Notes: generated from the sequence alone by a model not told the origin. A stretch of DNA of 64,000 bases from Crocodylus rhombifer (GCA_038503035.1 JAVSML010025539.1:310001-374000), one strand, 5' to 3'; positions 1 to 11,396 are shown, counted from the first letter of the stretch. Made by a program: numbers and translations.

Positions 1-1440
1 TATGAATTGTGGTATGAGCACAGGAAAGTGTATTACAATATCATTCTGTGCAATAAATTGTACAAATATTAATATTTATAGAAAAAAAGTTTGAATTATT
101 TTCCTAATTGTCTTCAGAATAATTATCTGCATGAAGAAAACCTGGTTTGCACCAAGTTCAGTTCTTCTATAGTACCAGGGTTACTGGCTCTTTTTAGAGT
201 AGGATTTTTAAAGAAAGACTGCCATCTTGTGGGAGATTATGGCTGGATCATGCCAACTAGTCTAAACTTGGTTGAGAGTAACATGAGTTGTACATTTGTA
301 AACTCTGCAAATCACCCCAAATTGCTATTGCAGCTTAAAGCTAAGTGTTGATGAAATAATGAACTTAAAACAGGAAGCTTGAGGTGACAAATTTCTTATA
401 CTTCTTGAAGACTGTAACTTAGAACAAAACAGAACAAAAAATAATTTAGAAAAAAACACCACGTGGAACAGGAAGATATTTGCTATCCTTTCCCCATTCC
501 AAAAGTACACAGCTTGGTTTGAGACTATGCTAGCATAAATGTATGAGACAGACAGGGAGCAAGAAATCCTGAAGCTTACTTCTGATGCTGCTCAGAGTTT
601 AGTCTGAAATAATCAGCTTTGTATATTCTGAGCTCAGCATCACTATAGATTCAGTAGTTTTACCATGAGAGACCTGGGGATAAAAGTGAGATCAACAAAC
701 TATCCCTTGTCTACGCTGTCATTTTGCCTGCATAAAAGTCTACAATGTACTTCTAGCATAGCAAGAGTAATTCTGGTATGGACTCCAAGGTTGGGTCTAG
801 GTGCACAGGGGCATGCACTTGCAGCAGCAAAAATAGCAGCACAAATTTGCTTCGGTACATGCGCTTTGTTGAGGGACATATTATCCCACTTTGGGCAAAC
901 TGTCCTTGCCCAGCTCCTCCTAGGTCTCAATGTGCTGGCAGAGCCAGGACACAGCTGAAGGACTGGAGAAACACTGGCCAGCAGCCAGCGTGTCTTCACA
1001 GAGGACCAGGCTTCTGTGTCTGCTATCACATGATCTTGTTGTGTACACCACACCATACATTTTCCCAGTGTTTTTTTTGCTAACAGGATTTCTGGAGGGT
1101 GAGGAGAGCAACTGCTGCCCCATCAGCAGTAGCAACAGCCCTTTCTGCTGCCACAGTGACAGCACATTAGTCCCTGCCATTGTGGTGACAGCAGTAAAGT
1201 CCTAGCTATCTCTTCTTGCAGTAGAAAGATGGGATGGAGAGCACTGTGGGATGCTGGGGAACGAAGAAACTCTCCGTAATGCTATATGTAACTGGACATA
1301 CATTACTGGCACTACAAAACATAATGCTACAGAGGAGTTCTTGGTAGATGCATCATTTTTGTAGCACTAGAGATGATTGGAACTTCTGCATGTTTGTCTT
1401 ATGTTTGTCTATAAGAGCATATATAATGCTACAGAGTGTG
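1..1440. other. Intergenic sequence, no feature recognised
   Basis: AT-rich at first and moderately GC-rich from about 760 to 1180. Several open frames of 60-118 codons overlap on both strands here, but none resembles a protein family I know, none has a convincing start context, and they contradict one another. I read them as chance frames. Confidence 0.5.
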
Positions 1441-1570
1441 TTCAAGTCCTTAGGCTGTGTTTACACTGATAGTTAGGTCAACTCTCAGGCTGCCCTCAAG
1501 TCTATACTTGTGGACAATTCTATGTAGACAAGCATAGAAGTCTTACATAGGCGGAGGAAGAAAAATATTT

Positions 1571-2333
1571 TAGGGGAGGCTAATCATGAACACACATGCG
1601 TGCATGCCTGTGCTTCCTTCCCCCTCCAGCAGGTGAGTCTGCAGGGGGTGGAAAGAGTGGGACAGGGGGTGGGGCAGGTGCTGTCCAGCTGGGGTGGGGC
1701 ATGGGACCTGTGCAGTTGTCCAGGGGGTGGCTGTGGGTGGTGGGGTGGCTGTGGGTTGTCCAGGGGGTGGCTTCTGCCAGTGAACACATTCCAGGAGGGC
1801 ATGGGGGTGGGGCACATGCTTCCAGATCTGCATGGGGCATAGCAGGCTGTAGCCGCGGACTGGGGCCAGGGTTGCACAGGGCTCTTCCCAGTGGGTGGTG
1901 GTGCTGGGAGGGGTGGTCGAAGGAGCTACGGCAAATTTTGGGATGGCTGCAGCCCCCCCTGCCTAGCCCCCTCCCAGCACCACCACTGCCTGCTGGGAAG
2001 AGCCTGCCATACCCCCGGCTCCAGCCTGCAGCTACAGCTGCAGCCTGCCCTGCCCTGTGCAGATCTGGGGGCACACACTCCCTATGGTTCCTGGGGGGTG
2101 TGTAGCAGCAAAAAACGCACCCCACCAGACAAGCCACTCATGGCTTAATCCCGTGCCCACTAGCTGTGCAGTGCCTGCCCCTCCCCTAATCCCAGGCTGC
2201 CCCAGCCTCCCTCACTGCTGCCTGCACACCCCTCCCTACCCCTGCTGCAGCTGCTGGAAGCCCATGGCTAGACTGCCTTGTGGCCCTACTGCTGCCCCAC
2301 ATTTGCGGGGCTAAGCCCCGTTAGCCTCCCCCT
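1571..2333. mobile_element. GC-rich DNA element with short inverted ends
   Basis: A sharply bounded GC-rich block in AT-rich surroundings. It opens with AGGGGAGGCTAA and closes with TTAGCCTCCCCCT, which are inverted complements over about 12 bases. The inside is rich in CCAGGGGGTGGCT-like tandem motifs (about 1655-1770) and in GC-rich segments without a consistent reading frame. Open frames of up to 185 codons exist on both strands, but they are Pro/Gly/His-rich composition artefacts. I infer a non-autonomous DNA transposon. I could not identify a target-site duplication, so the superfamily stays open. Confidence 0.5.
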
Positions 2334-2344
2334 TCCACAGCCTA

Positions 2345-3620
2345 TGATAAAAGAAAATACAAATAGTGGGTAATCTGTCTCTTAAAGGGCTTTGCTCAAG
2401 GAACAAGCATCACAGTATGCAGCAGCTGCCAGGTTAAAATAAATTGGAGAGGTGGCAATGTTATTTGGCCAGGTTGAAGGTGATTCTCAGGGTCAACCTT
2501 AAATAACAGCTTAGATATTCCCTTTTCTTACCTACAAATACTTAGCAAAAGCTTTTCACATGAGTAACATGCTGATTACAGAATTGAGAATAGTTTTCTT
2601 GAGATGTCTTAACTGAATGACTGAGTTTTTCTACAAACACTTATTTACATTATTCAGATGGTAACTAATAGTAGACTCAAATTAATTTATTTGCTTCCTT
2701 CCCTAAAAAAATGACAAACTTCTTTTGTATACCAGTATTTTATTTTACTGTCTATTCAGAGCATTCCCTTGAACAAAAATGCTTAACCGATATAGTTGGG
2801 GTTTGTTAAGAATAAGTTTATTAGCCTAAAACAATCCCTGACTTTACTCCCTTTTATGTGTACTTCAATAGCTGTTGAAATAGCTTTTAATTTAATTTTG
2901 AAATGACACACAACCCACATTACAGAGATCAATTAAAAAGTTATCAGTCAATCCTTCAGAGTTGGGATGATAAACTTAAGTGACTAAAAGAATTTTCTTT
3001 TTGTTGGAAGTGTGTAAGGGGTGGACACTGGCATTGTAACCAACCAATATGGCCAAGTATTTGTAAATTAAAAAAAAAAGAAAGAATAACAATTTCATTT
3101 TAGAAGTGTGGTGAGTCATATATTTTCTTAAATAAATCAGATAATCCTTAAAAGAAAAGAATGAATTTCCTATTAGACAGTTATGTTAAATTCTTAATTT
3201 TGTACCTTTTAAAGTATATTGCTGGCTCTAGATGTTTCCATCTTGGTTAGTGTATAATCATTCAATAACTTAAATATATTTATTAAATTAGCCATGAGCA
3301 AGGTTACATGTCTTTTTGACCACTGTCAATTATTAATTGAATCTTTATGCTCCAGAGTTGTATTGCAAATGCTAGTAAATGTTTTCAAAATTGTTTATTG
3401 ATTTCTTTGTCAAGGAGGAAGTATTAACCTTGGGAATAAGAGAGGAAAACTTAGAAAAGAAAAAAGTTTGTATTGCTGTTGCTGTATTAATAATAAAAAA
3501 CATGCAACTCTGAGAGTGCACCCTTACAGGAATGTTCCGTTCTTACTACAGATTTGAAGGGAAAGCACTTGCAAAAAGGAAAAAGGTAAACTACAAAAAG
3601 GTAAATCTACATTTAAAATA
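2345..3620. other. AT-rich unique sequence, nothing recognised
   Basis: No reading frame, repeat or RNA signature that I can support. Short A-runs and T-runs only. Confidence 0.5.
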
Positions 3621-3628
3621 GCATATTA

Positions 3629-4090
3629 GGGTACCTACAATCATTACATTTAGATCAGCCTAACTAAGGTTAGATTGATCTAAATGCTGATCTGTACAGA
3701 CATTCAGGGATGTTAAAATGGGCAAAAAAGGTGGACCTGATTCTAAGTTAGTTCACCTGAGGAGGTGAACTATCTTAAATCAGAAACATGTTAGCCTAAT
3801 CTAGCAAATACCTGTATGAATTCAGAGCACATACCTGTGATGGGGAAAGCCAGCTATTCATCCTAGCTGTGGGGATGTGCTTTTCTTGACCTCCCCCACT
3901 TCCACACCTGGACGGACAACCTCCCCCAACCCCGCAGACCTGCCAGCCTCCTCCCAATATTGCCAGCCCCCATCAGTTCCAGCCAATCCTGTCCACTCCT
4001 CACTAGTAGGCTGAGTTACTTGTTCTGTTTCCCTGCACAGTTCCCAGGACTTGTAAACAACTTAACATGCCACTCCCGATGTGTACCTTC
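3629..4090 (+). repeat. GGGTAC-ended DNA repeat, copy 1
   Basis: The repeat begins GGGTACCTACAATCATTAC and ends near TGTGTACCT, so the ends look like short inverted repeats. Just inside the left end, TTAGATCAGCCTAAC pairs with a following inverted copy (about 3650-3685). The same left part recurs at 32490-33330 and, reversed, at 14921-15057. The inner part is C-rich, as in the 32490 copy. No protein-coding potential is visible. I infer a non-autonomous DNA transposon family. This copy lacks the hAT insertion found in the 32490 copy and so serves as the empty-site reference. Confidence 0.6.
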
Positions 4091-4811
4091 ATGCGGGTAA
4101 AAGTAAGGGTGCATTTATGGTGAAAAGCCTTAGTTTTTATGCTATTCTTGTTTTGTATTTTTACCACTAGATGGCAGTCATTGAAAATGATTACAAAGGC
4201 TTCTTTGCCATTTTGTTAATTCGAAATATATTTGTGTTCATTACAAAAATCATGAACATGGTGGAGGTGTTAAAGAGATCCTTGCTTTATGCATATGTGT
4301 ATGCAAATGGTTAACAGATGTTAGTTTCTTTTTCTTCTTATTTTCTTAAGATGGATCTGTAAAGTGAAGTTGTTTTTCCCCTAAAGAATATCCTAACGTG
4401 GACATTTTTCTTTGAATGCAAAAACTATTGGATTTTTTTCTTTTTTTAAGTGACTTTCAGTACATAACTTCAGGCAGTCATATTTGAAGATGTTGGTTCA
4501 AGAAACTAATCCAGAAACAGTTAATTGGGATGCTTTGTTTACTCTTGCACAATGGCCCATACAAAATAGTGGTATTTTGTTCAGGATTAAGTATTATCTA
4601 TGCATGTAATCATTTCAATAAAATTATATAAGAGGTTATACTTTACTTTTTCTATATCAATACTTTTAAATGTTTGAAACACAACAAACTAGAGTTTTCA
4701 ATTTGTAAAACTGGTAGATATTTCCTCATTTTGAATAGATTTTAGTAACATTTAAAATACTGACTTCAATAATTAGCCAATCTATGACAATGCACTCAGT
4801 CTTAAACTTAT
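4091..4811. other. AT-rich unique sequence, nothing recognised
   Basis: No gene, RNA or repeat signal that I can support. Confidence 0.5.
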
Positions 4812-5797
4812 GGGCTAGGGACAGACATTACACATTAACCGGTTTAAGTGATTGGAAACCAGTTTAAACCTGTAACAAAACAGAATCCAGCGTGCACAAA
4901 CTGATTTCAAAATGGGCAAAACTGGTTAAGATAGACCTAGATGAATGTAGCATCAAACATAACTGACTTCGATTCAACTTCTGTCCCGGATCCCCTTCCC
5001 ACTCAAGTCACAGTCCCCCAGCATCCCAGGATGCTTTCTACCTCCCCGACAAAACCTTGCTCTGAGGGTGGGCAGGCTAGCCTTTGCTCATGCTGTCTGC
5101 TTCAGCCAAGCAGGGCTGCCCTTGCCCCCAGGCTGTCACAGAGTTGAGGCAGCAAAGTCTCTGTTCTAGAGTCCTGGTCCTGCTGTACCTGTCATCCTGG
5201 TGCAGTAGGGGGGAAGGCAGGTGAACAGAGCCCCCCCTCCCTAGCCCCAGCTCTGAGCCTTGCTGTGCTAGGGTACTAGGACTATGCAAAATGGCAGCAT
5301 TCCCTTTTGACCAGCATTTCGACATTTCAACATCACAGCATTCTGTTTTGAATTTTGTTTTGATTCAAAACAGCTGTTCCATTCCGTCGAAACACTTTTG
5401 CCATTTCCACCCTGTTTTGACGTTTCGCCGGTAGGATATAATGGGGAAGGTTGAAACAGCCTATATCTTTGTCCTTTATGACCTGATTTGGATGAAACTT
5501 GCAAGAATGGTAGCCCCTTTTGAGGGCATGAAACCTGCCAAGTTTAAAGGAGATAGGTGCAGGTGGGTTGGGGAAACTGTAATCCAAATTTTTGAAAGCA
5601 AAACTTTTGTCATGTGTATGTGTTAAGCCACAGTGAGGTTAAAACTGCATGCAGGCTAGCCTCTGCTGAGGCCACAAAGCCTGCCAGCTTTCAAGGAGAT
5701 AGGTGCAGGGGTTCTGGGGCCTTGCACCCCTAGCTGCTGACAGGCAACACTCATGTCATGGGTGCTTGTGCAACTGCTTCCTCTCATCAGGGTATTA

Positions 5798-6486
5798 TCT
5801 GGGGGAAATAATTGACCACAGTATGAACACAAGCCAGCAGTGCAATGCTGTAGCCAGCAGGGCCAACAAAACCCTGGCATGCATCAATTGATACATCTCC
5901 AGCAAAAGCATTGCAAAAAAGTGAATCTCCTGCTCTACTCGACTCTACTCAGCATTGTTGAGATTGCGGCTGGAGTACTGTGTCCAGTTCTGGGCTCCGC
6001 ACCTTAACAAAGATGTGGTAAAGCTTGAGAGCATCCAGAGAAGGGCTACCCGTATGATCAGAGACTTGCATGGCAAGCCATACAAGGAAAGGCTGAGGGA
6101 CCTGGGACTCTTTAGCCTGAAAAAGAGAAGGCTGCAAGGGGACTTGGTAGCAGCTTACTGCTACATCAGAGGCATACATCTAGGGCTCAGTAAACAACTG
6201 TTCACCAGGGCACCCTTGGGGAAAACTAGGAGTAATGGTCATAAACTCCTGGAAGATCGTTTCAGGCTCATCATTAGGAAAAACTACTTCACTACTAGGG
6301 TGTCCAGAGTGTGGAATAAGCTCCCTCCAGATGCAATCACCTACCCTGGAAATCTTCAAGAGGAGACTAGACAGCCACTTTGCTGGGGTTACCTGACCCC
6401 CAGTTGTCTTTCCTGCTTGGTGCAGAGGGCTGGACCCGATGATCTTCCAAGGTCCCTTCTGGCCTTACAGTCTATGAAGCTATGAG
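5798..6486 (+). pseudogene. 5'-truncated CR1 LINE, end of ORF2 and 3' tail
   Basis: The translation shows the C-terminal part of CR1 ORF2. It starts at an LGEIIDHSMN-like segment; then, from 5955, comes a 176-codon frame with [43 protein letters not shown] and FRLIIRKNYFTTR. Stops and a frame change interrupt the region before 5955. The element ends in the CR1 3' signature (GACCCGATGATCTTCC, then CTATGAAGCTATGA). It is a dead fragment without the endonuclease or catalytic RT motifs, and it sits in the loop of the inverted-arm element. Confidence 0.85.
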
Positions 6487-6499
6487 CGGCTGGAGCCTA

Positions 6500-6625
6500 A
6501 GTCTTAGGACACAGTTCTTCCGGAGCACGGTTGGTCAGTTTCCTTAACCTCCCTGAACCTCAGCTAATCACTTGTAAAATGGAGTAATCACACTTCCCAA
6601 TTCACAGGAGTGTTGTGAGTGTTTT
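6500..6625 (+). repeat. MIR-like CORE-SINE fragment
   Basis: The stretch resembles the conserved MIR core. GTCAGTTTCCTTAACCTCCC and GAACCTCAGC are followed by TTGTAAAATGGAGTAATCAC and then a GGAGTGTTGTGAG block. MIR-type SINEs are old tRNA-derived elements found across amniotes. It lies between the CR1 tail and the right arm of the inverted-arm element. The match is by eye only. Confidence 0.55.
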
Positions 6626-7873
6626 TCCTGTTAGCAGCTAGGAGTGCAGGGCCCCAGAACCCCTGCACCTATCTCCTTGAAAGCTGGCAGGCTTCATGGC
6701 CTCAGCAGGGGCTAGCAGGCCTGCAGCTTTCATCCTGCTGCGCCTTAACACACACAGTGTCACCAGCATCACAAGTTTTCCTTGCCCGCAACTAGAGGTT
6801 CAGTTTCCCCAACCCCCTGCACCTATCTCCTTGAAACTTGGTAGGCTCTGTGGCCTGAGCAGGGGTTGCATGCCTGCAGTTTTGACCCTGCTGTGGCTTA
6901 ACACATACATGTGACACGAGTGTTGCTTTCAAGACTTTGGGGTGCAGTTTCCCCAAACCCCTGCACCTATCTCTTTGAAACGTGGCAGGCTTTGCTGCCT
7001 CAGACAGGGCTACCATTCCTGCAAGTTTAATCCAGATCAGACCAGAAGTGACAAAGTTATAGGCTGGTTCAACCTTCCTCATTATAGACTATGGGTGAAA
7101 CATTGGAACAGTGTCAAAATGGTGAAACATTTCAACTTCCCTCATTTTATTTTGAGGCTGTTTCAGTGATATCTGTTTTATTTTGAATTTGCTGTTTCAA
7201 CCTCAAAACACGTCAAAACAGAATTGAAACAAAGCTGGTGATGAAATTTTGCACTGCCCTAAAAGTTACCCCTCTGAACCTGCGCAAGTCACTGGTATGC
7301 TGGAGGTCGGAGGAGGAGTGGCCCCTCAAGCCCAGGTTCCTGTAGTTCAGTGGGGGTTCCCCAAGCCCTGTCACCAGTGCAGAGGGGGAATTCCTCCATC
7401 CCATCCCTCAGTGTGGCCCTGCACCTGCTTAGCACTGCCCCCACAGGAGCAGTGGCATTGGGGTGGGGTTGGGAACAGCCCCTCCAGCCTGAGGCTGAGC
7501 CAGCACCTAACCATGGATCCCCCCCATGTGGGCTGATACCAGAGCTGGCTTAGCTCTGGGCTGGAGGGACAGTTCCCTCCTCTTCCACGGGGGTGGGGAA
7601 GGGGGCAGCAGGGAGTTGAGGGTCGTGAGCTGGGCAGCCAATCAGGGATGAGCCCCACTGAACTGCATTAAGTGCCATCCGCAGTGGCCAGCAGGCTGGG
7701 AGGTGTACTCGGTGCCCCCTCACTTCTGGGCCACTGCAGGCATCTGGCTGCCTTTCCAAATTCAAAAGTCAACATCAATTCACTTCACTATTGGTTCAAT
7801 CTATGCAGCTTAGAGAAGCCTGTGAGGAGTGAATCGATTCAGCTTTGGGTTTTTTGACTGTCTGTACTTAGCC

Positions 7874-9205
7874 ATTCTGGGAGGGTGTTATCACAAGATA
7901 GAAGATGTGTGTGGCCACAGTACTCTTGTGTTAAGTTTTTATTGTGTCACTTGCACTTTTTGCAAAACTATAATTTCATTTGAATGGGTAATAATACATC
8001 CTCAAAGCTGATATCAGACCATGGCAAGAGGACTTTTGTCAAACACTGCTCTAAGGATAAAAAGATACAGACTAAAGAAAAAATGTTTTAAAAGCCCTCT
8101 AAATATTTTAGCCATTTTACTTTGAATCTTTAAATGGAAGTAATGTTTGTGTCTCATGCTAAAGTGCTTTAAAAGTTTTACTCCTACATTTAGGCATTAA
8201 TGGATTTATTTCTTTTTGTCATTTAATGTGTAGCTCAGATTAAGCATAAAAAGTATGATAAGCAAAAATCTTCCCTCCTTTCTCCCTTGTGCATTAAAAT
8301 AAGAATAGGCCCCTAGAGCATCAGTCTCAATTCAGCTATTCACACTTCTAAAGATTTAGTACCAGAGTATAATATTAAATGCATGACGTATATCACTGCA
8401 TATTGGAAAAAAATCAGCTAATGCATATGTATTTTAATGCTATATATTTGTAGATGGACATTAGCTGCATGCTGCATGTCTGAGATTAGAAAGTGGGCCT
8501 TGATGTTTTAAATAGGACATGCACGGACTTAAAGGAAAGCCTACTTAATGATTGAGGACCCCTTTCTATGCTCAGATAAGGGCATACTCTGCCTATTTAC
8601 TATATATGAAAAAGACTGCTACTGAATAAAGAGTAATGGGGCCTTAAATCTCTAACTTGCAATGGCAAATTGCCTGATTATAATATTTTAAAACCAGCCC
8701 CTTTAGCATATTTGGTTCAATGCACATTGCATAATACCCCTAAACATTATTTTAAATCTGTCTCATGCTCTCTTTTAAAACACACACACACTTACTAACA
8801 TTCATGACCTTCTGTAGGATGATTCACAGGTTATTTTTGCATGCACAGTTGCAAAAGATTTGTTCTCTGTAATTGCAAGCCCAATGGGGAGTAATTAAAC
8901 GTTGGTTTAGAAGGATCAACAATAGAATAGGAAGGCAGTCTTTTTTGAGTAATCCATCTAAACTCTGTATTCCATCAAGATTTGCCTTTTTTCCCCTTCA
9001 ATCAAAGATTTGAGAGTTGTCTTGCCACTGATTTTTTTTTTCAGAGAGAAAGTGATTTAAAAATGCCCAAAGTGGTCGTAACCTAAACAACATGCAACAG
9101 ATAAGTAGTCTTGAGACTATTGTATGACAAAATTGTATTGGCAGTAAAATTCTGTAGCTGAGGCTGGTACTCTCAGTAACTTCATATCTTTGTAGCAAGA
9201 AATCA
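7874..9205. other. AT-rich unique sequence, nothing recognised
   Basis: A short (CA)n run lies near 8781. Otherwise there is no gene, RNA or repeat I can support. Confidence 0.5.
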
Positions 9206-9262
9206 GAATACACCAGGGATAGGCAACCCCTGGCACACCTGCCAACTAGTGGTATGAGGGGA

Positions 9263-9302
9263 CATTTTCCTCAACACACCAGGAGGTGTGCTGAGGAAAA
9301 TG
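9263..9302. repeat. Near-perfect hairpin, 4-base loop
   Basis: CATTTTCCTCAACACACC is followed after AGGA by its inverted complement with a single mismatch, giving an 18-bp stem. It lies just inside the left end of the hAT element. Confidence 0.85.
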
Positions 9303-9763
9303 TTTTAAAAAAATGTGTGTTTGTTTTTTTAAGTTGCTGCTCTCCAGCTCCCTGGAGCAGGCACAGGTCCCAGTGCTGTGGCAGGCATCAGGGGCAGGGG
9401 GAGGGGAACACAGGTAGGGATGCAGTCTGCATTCTGCTGATCCTGCCCCCATGTTTGTGGTGGTGCTGAGCACTTTACAAACTTGGCCACAGGCACCAAG
9501 GGCAGGGTCAGCAGAAAGCAGACTGTGTCCTTGCATGTGTTCTTCGGACCCTGCCCCCGATACTTGCTGCAGTGCTCCAGGGTGGGCAGGGAGGGGAAGG
9601 GAAACCAGCAGCAGTGGTGGGAGCCATTACCTCATGTACCCAGTGCCTGCACTGCTCACTGTGCACCTGCATTACTGGAAGCAGGGGGTGGCAGTTGGGC
9701 TCTGGTGGTGGGTCCTCGTAGTTACTTCCTCCTCTTCCCTTCCCCCCTCTCTCTTTTTCTAGG

Positions 9764-11015
9764 GACCTATGGAATTAATGGCAGAACCAGGGTGCATGGC
9801 AGCACCTTTAATCTTGCAGGTTCCCCTGAGCAGAGGCCCTCCCGCTGCTGATTGGTGGTGGGGCCACACCTGCAGCTCCCTCCTGATTAACAGGGAGGTG
9901 AAAAGCACAATTTAAATCTTAGTACCATTTTTGTCTCCCCACTGTTGGTTGGCTGAGGGGCTCCAGAACCTGCACTGTTTGCTGCTGACCAGTGGAGAAG
10001 GAAAAAAAGTGCTATATTTAAAACCACAGTTTTTGCTTCCCTGAAGAATAGAGGGCAAGATACAGTTCCTGACAACTGTAAGCAGCGTGGGCTGGCCTTG
10101 GGGGGGAGGGGGGGCGCTCTAGGCAAGTGGGGCTGGGAGGCGCTGGGGAGAGCTGCCTGTTGTGGGAAACTGGTGCTCAGTGCAGCAGCAGAGCCTGTGG
10201 GTGGGCAGATGTGGGAGATCTGACACCCTCTGGGGGCAGGAGCCTGAACTGCATGGAGGAGTTTTGCTCCCTGGGAGATGTGGAATGGCAGCAGGCGGGT
10301 AGCGGATGCCTCCCTTTCTGGAGCCTGCTGGCCATGCTAGCAACCCCCGCCCCTCCCCAGCATTAACTCTGCTAGGTTTCCAAGCCAGAAGTGCTGGGGC
10401 GGCTGGCAGCCCACCTGCCCAGAGGCATAGCATGTGGCTTGAGCGCTCTAGGAGAAATATGGTAGGCAGGCAGAGCCATGTGTGTGCTTGCTGCTGTTTC
10501 CTTTGCCTACCCTTGGGGCCAGCCACCAAGCAGGGCACAGCTGAGCAGGGCATGAGACCACCCCCATCCTAGCTTCTTCCACCCTCTGACTTGCATGGTG
10601 CACCACAGAGCTCAGCCCCGCAGCTTCCCCCTGCCACAGCCATTTCAGCCTGGGGCTACTTGCTAAACTGGGATAAAGTTATGTAATAACCCCCCTCACT
10701 CCCCCCAGCAACTGCAGGTGTTTCCTTGATGAATCATCAGGGAAGTGAAACCTGTAGTTTTAAACATGGCAGCATTGCTGGTCAGCAGCACGTTGCAGGG
10801 TTGCTGGCACCCCATAGCCAATCAGCGGCAGGGAGACAAAAACAGTGCCAAGTTTAGAACTGCAGTTTTTGTATTTCTGCCAATCAGGAGTGAGCTGCAA
10901 GAATGGACCCTCACCAATCAGCAGCGGGGGGTGGGGGGAGGAGCGCCCAGGGGAGTCTGAAAGATTAAAGGTGCTGCCGCACAATCCACTTCTGCCATGA
11001 ATTTTGTAGGTCTCT
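9764..11015. repeat. Long inverted repeat inside the hAT element
   Basis: The left arm (about 9764-10085) and right arm (about 10700-11015) are imperfect inverted complements. Shared blocks in order are ATGGCAGAA, GGCAGCACCTTTAATCTT, CCCCTG, GCTGCTGATTGG, TTTTTGTCTCCC, TTGGCT, GCTGCTGACCAG, TTTAAAAC and ACTTCCCTGA/GCTTCCCTGA. The loop of about 615 bases is GC-rich. It may be a separate element nested in the hAT, or the hAT's own subterminal structure. No duplicated target was identified. Confidence 0.7.
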
Positions 11016-11017
11016 AT

Positions 11018-11396
11018 CACTTTCCTTTTTTCCCCTCTTTCTTCTTTCTCTCTTTCTGCTTTTTCTCTTCTTTTTTTCTTTTTTCTTCTCTTATTTTCTT
11101 TCTCTCTTTTCTCTCTCCTCTTTTTTCTCTCTCCCGTTGTCTCTTTTTTCTCTTTCTTTTTTCTTTCCCTCTTTTTCTCTTTTCTCTTTTCATCTTCTCT
11201 CCACTTTCTTTTCTCTTCTTTTTTTCTATTTCTTCTTTCCCCTCTTTATATCTTTCTCTTTTCCTCCCCTTTTTCTGTCGTTTTCTCTCCTTTTTTCTCT
11301 CTCTCCTATTTTCTCTTTTATTCTTTCTCTTCTCTTTTCTTTCTTCCCCCCCTTTTCTCTTTTTTCTCTCTTTCTGTTTTTTCCCCTCTCATCACA
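11018..11396 (+). repeat. Long polypyrimidine tract
   Basis: About 380 bases are almost wholly C and T on the plus strand, with irregular TTTCTC/CTTTTT units and only scattered purines. A shorter pyrimidine stretch (about 9722-9763) precedes the left arm of the neighbouring inverted repeat. The open frames here (Ser/Phe/Leu-rich) reflect composition only. Confidence 0.9.

Larger units (their letters stand above)
5281..7256. mobile_element. Long inverted-arm element with tandem units in its arms
   Basis: The left arm (about 5281-5755) and right arm (about 6617-7256) are inverted complements. The ends are close to AGGACTATGCAAAAT and the complement of ATTTTGCACTGCCCT. Inside each arm is a repeated unit of about 145-154 bases keyed by CCCTGCACCTATCTCC. 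It occurs three times on the plus strand in the right arm (starts near 6661, 6815, 6959) and twice inverted in the left arm (near 5550 and 5697). The loop carries a 5'-truncated CR1 tail and a MIR-like core. There is no transposase. I infer a non-autonomous foldback-type DNA transposon, with the arms made unequal by gain or loss of a unit. Confidence 0.65.
4812..7873 (+). mobile_element. GGGCTAG-ended DNA repeat, copy A, interrupted
   Basis: The left end GGGCTAGGGACAGACATTAC is matched by the right end CTGTCTGTACTTAGCC in inverted orientation. The flanks of the interruption (4812 to about 5278 and 7257-7873) match the second copy at 24977-26726. Both copies share the TTAAACC/ACTGGTTT-rich left part, a GC-rich middle with CAGCATCCC-like blocks, and a tail with TATTGGTTCAATC then TTTTTTGACTGTCT. 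Between those flanks lies an unrelated inverted-arm element (5281-7256). No transposase frame is visible. This is a non-autonomous DNA element, older than the element it hosts. Confidence 0.6.

Noticed and set aside
700..1205. Overlapping open frames of 86-118 codons on both strands
   Set aside because: They contradict one another, show no domain or splice logic and follow from local GC content.
1580..2137. 185-codon minus-strand frame, Pro/His-rich
   Set aside because: It lies in the GC-rich element with equally long frames on the opposite strand, so composition explains it.
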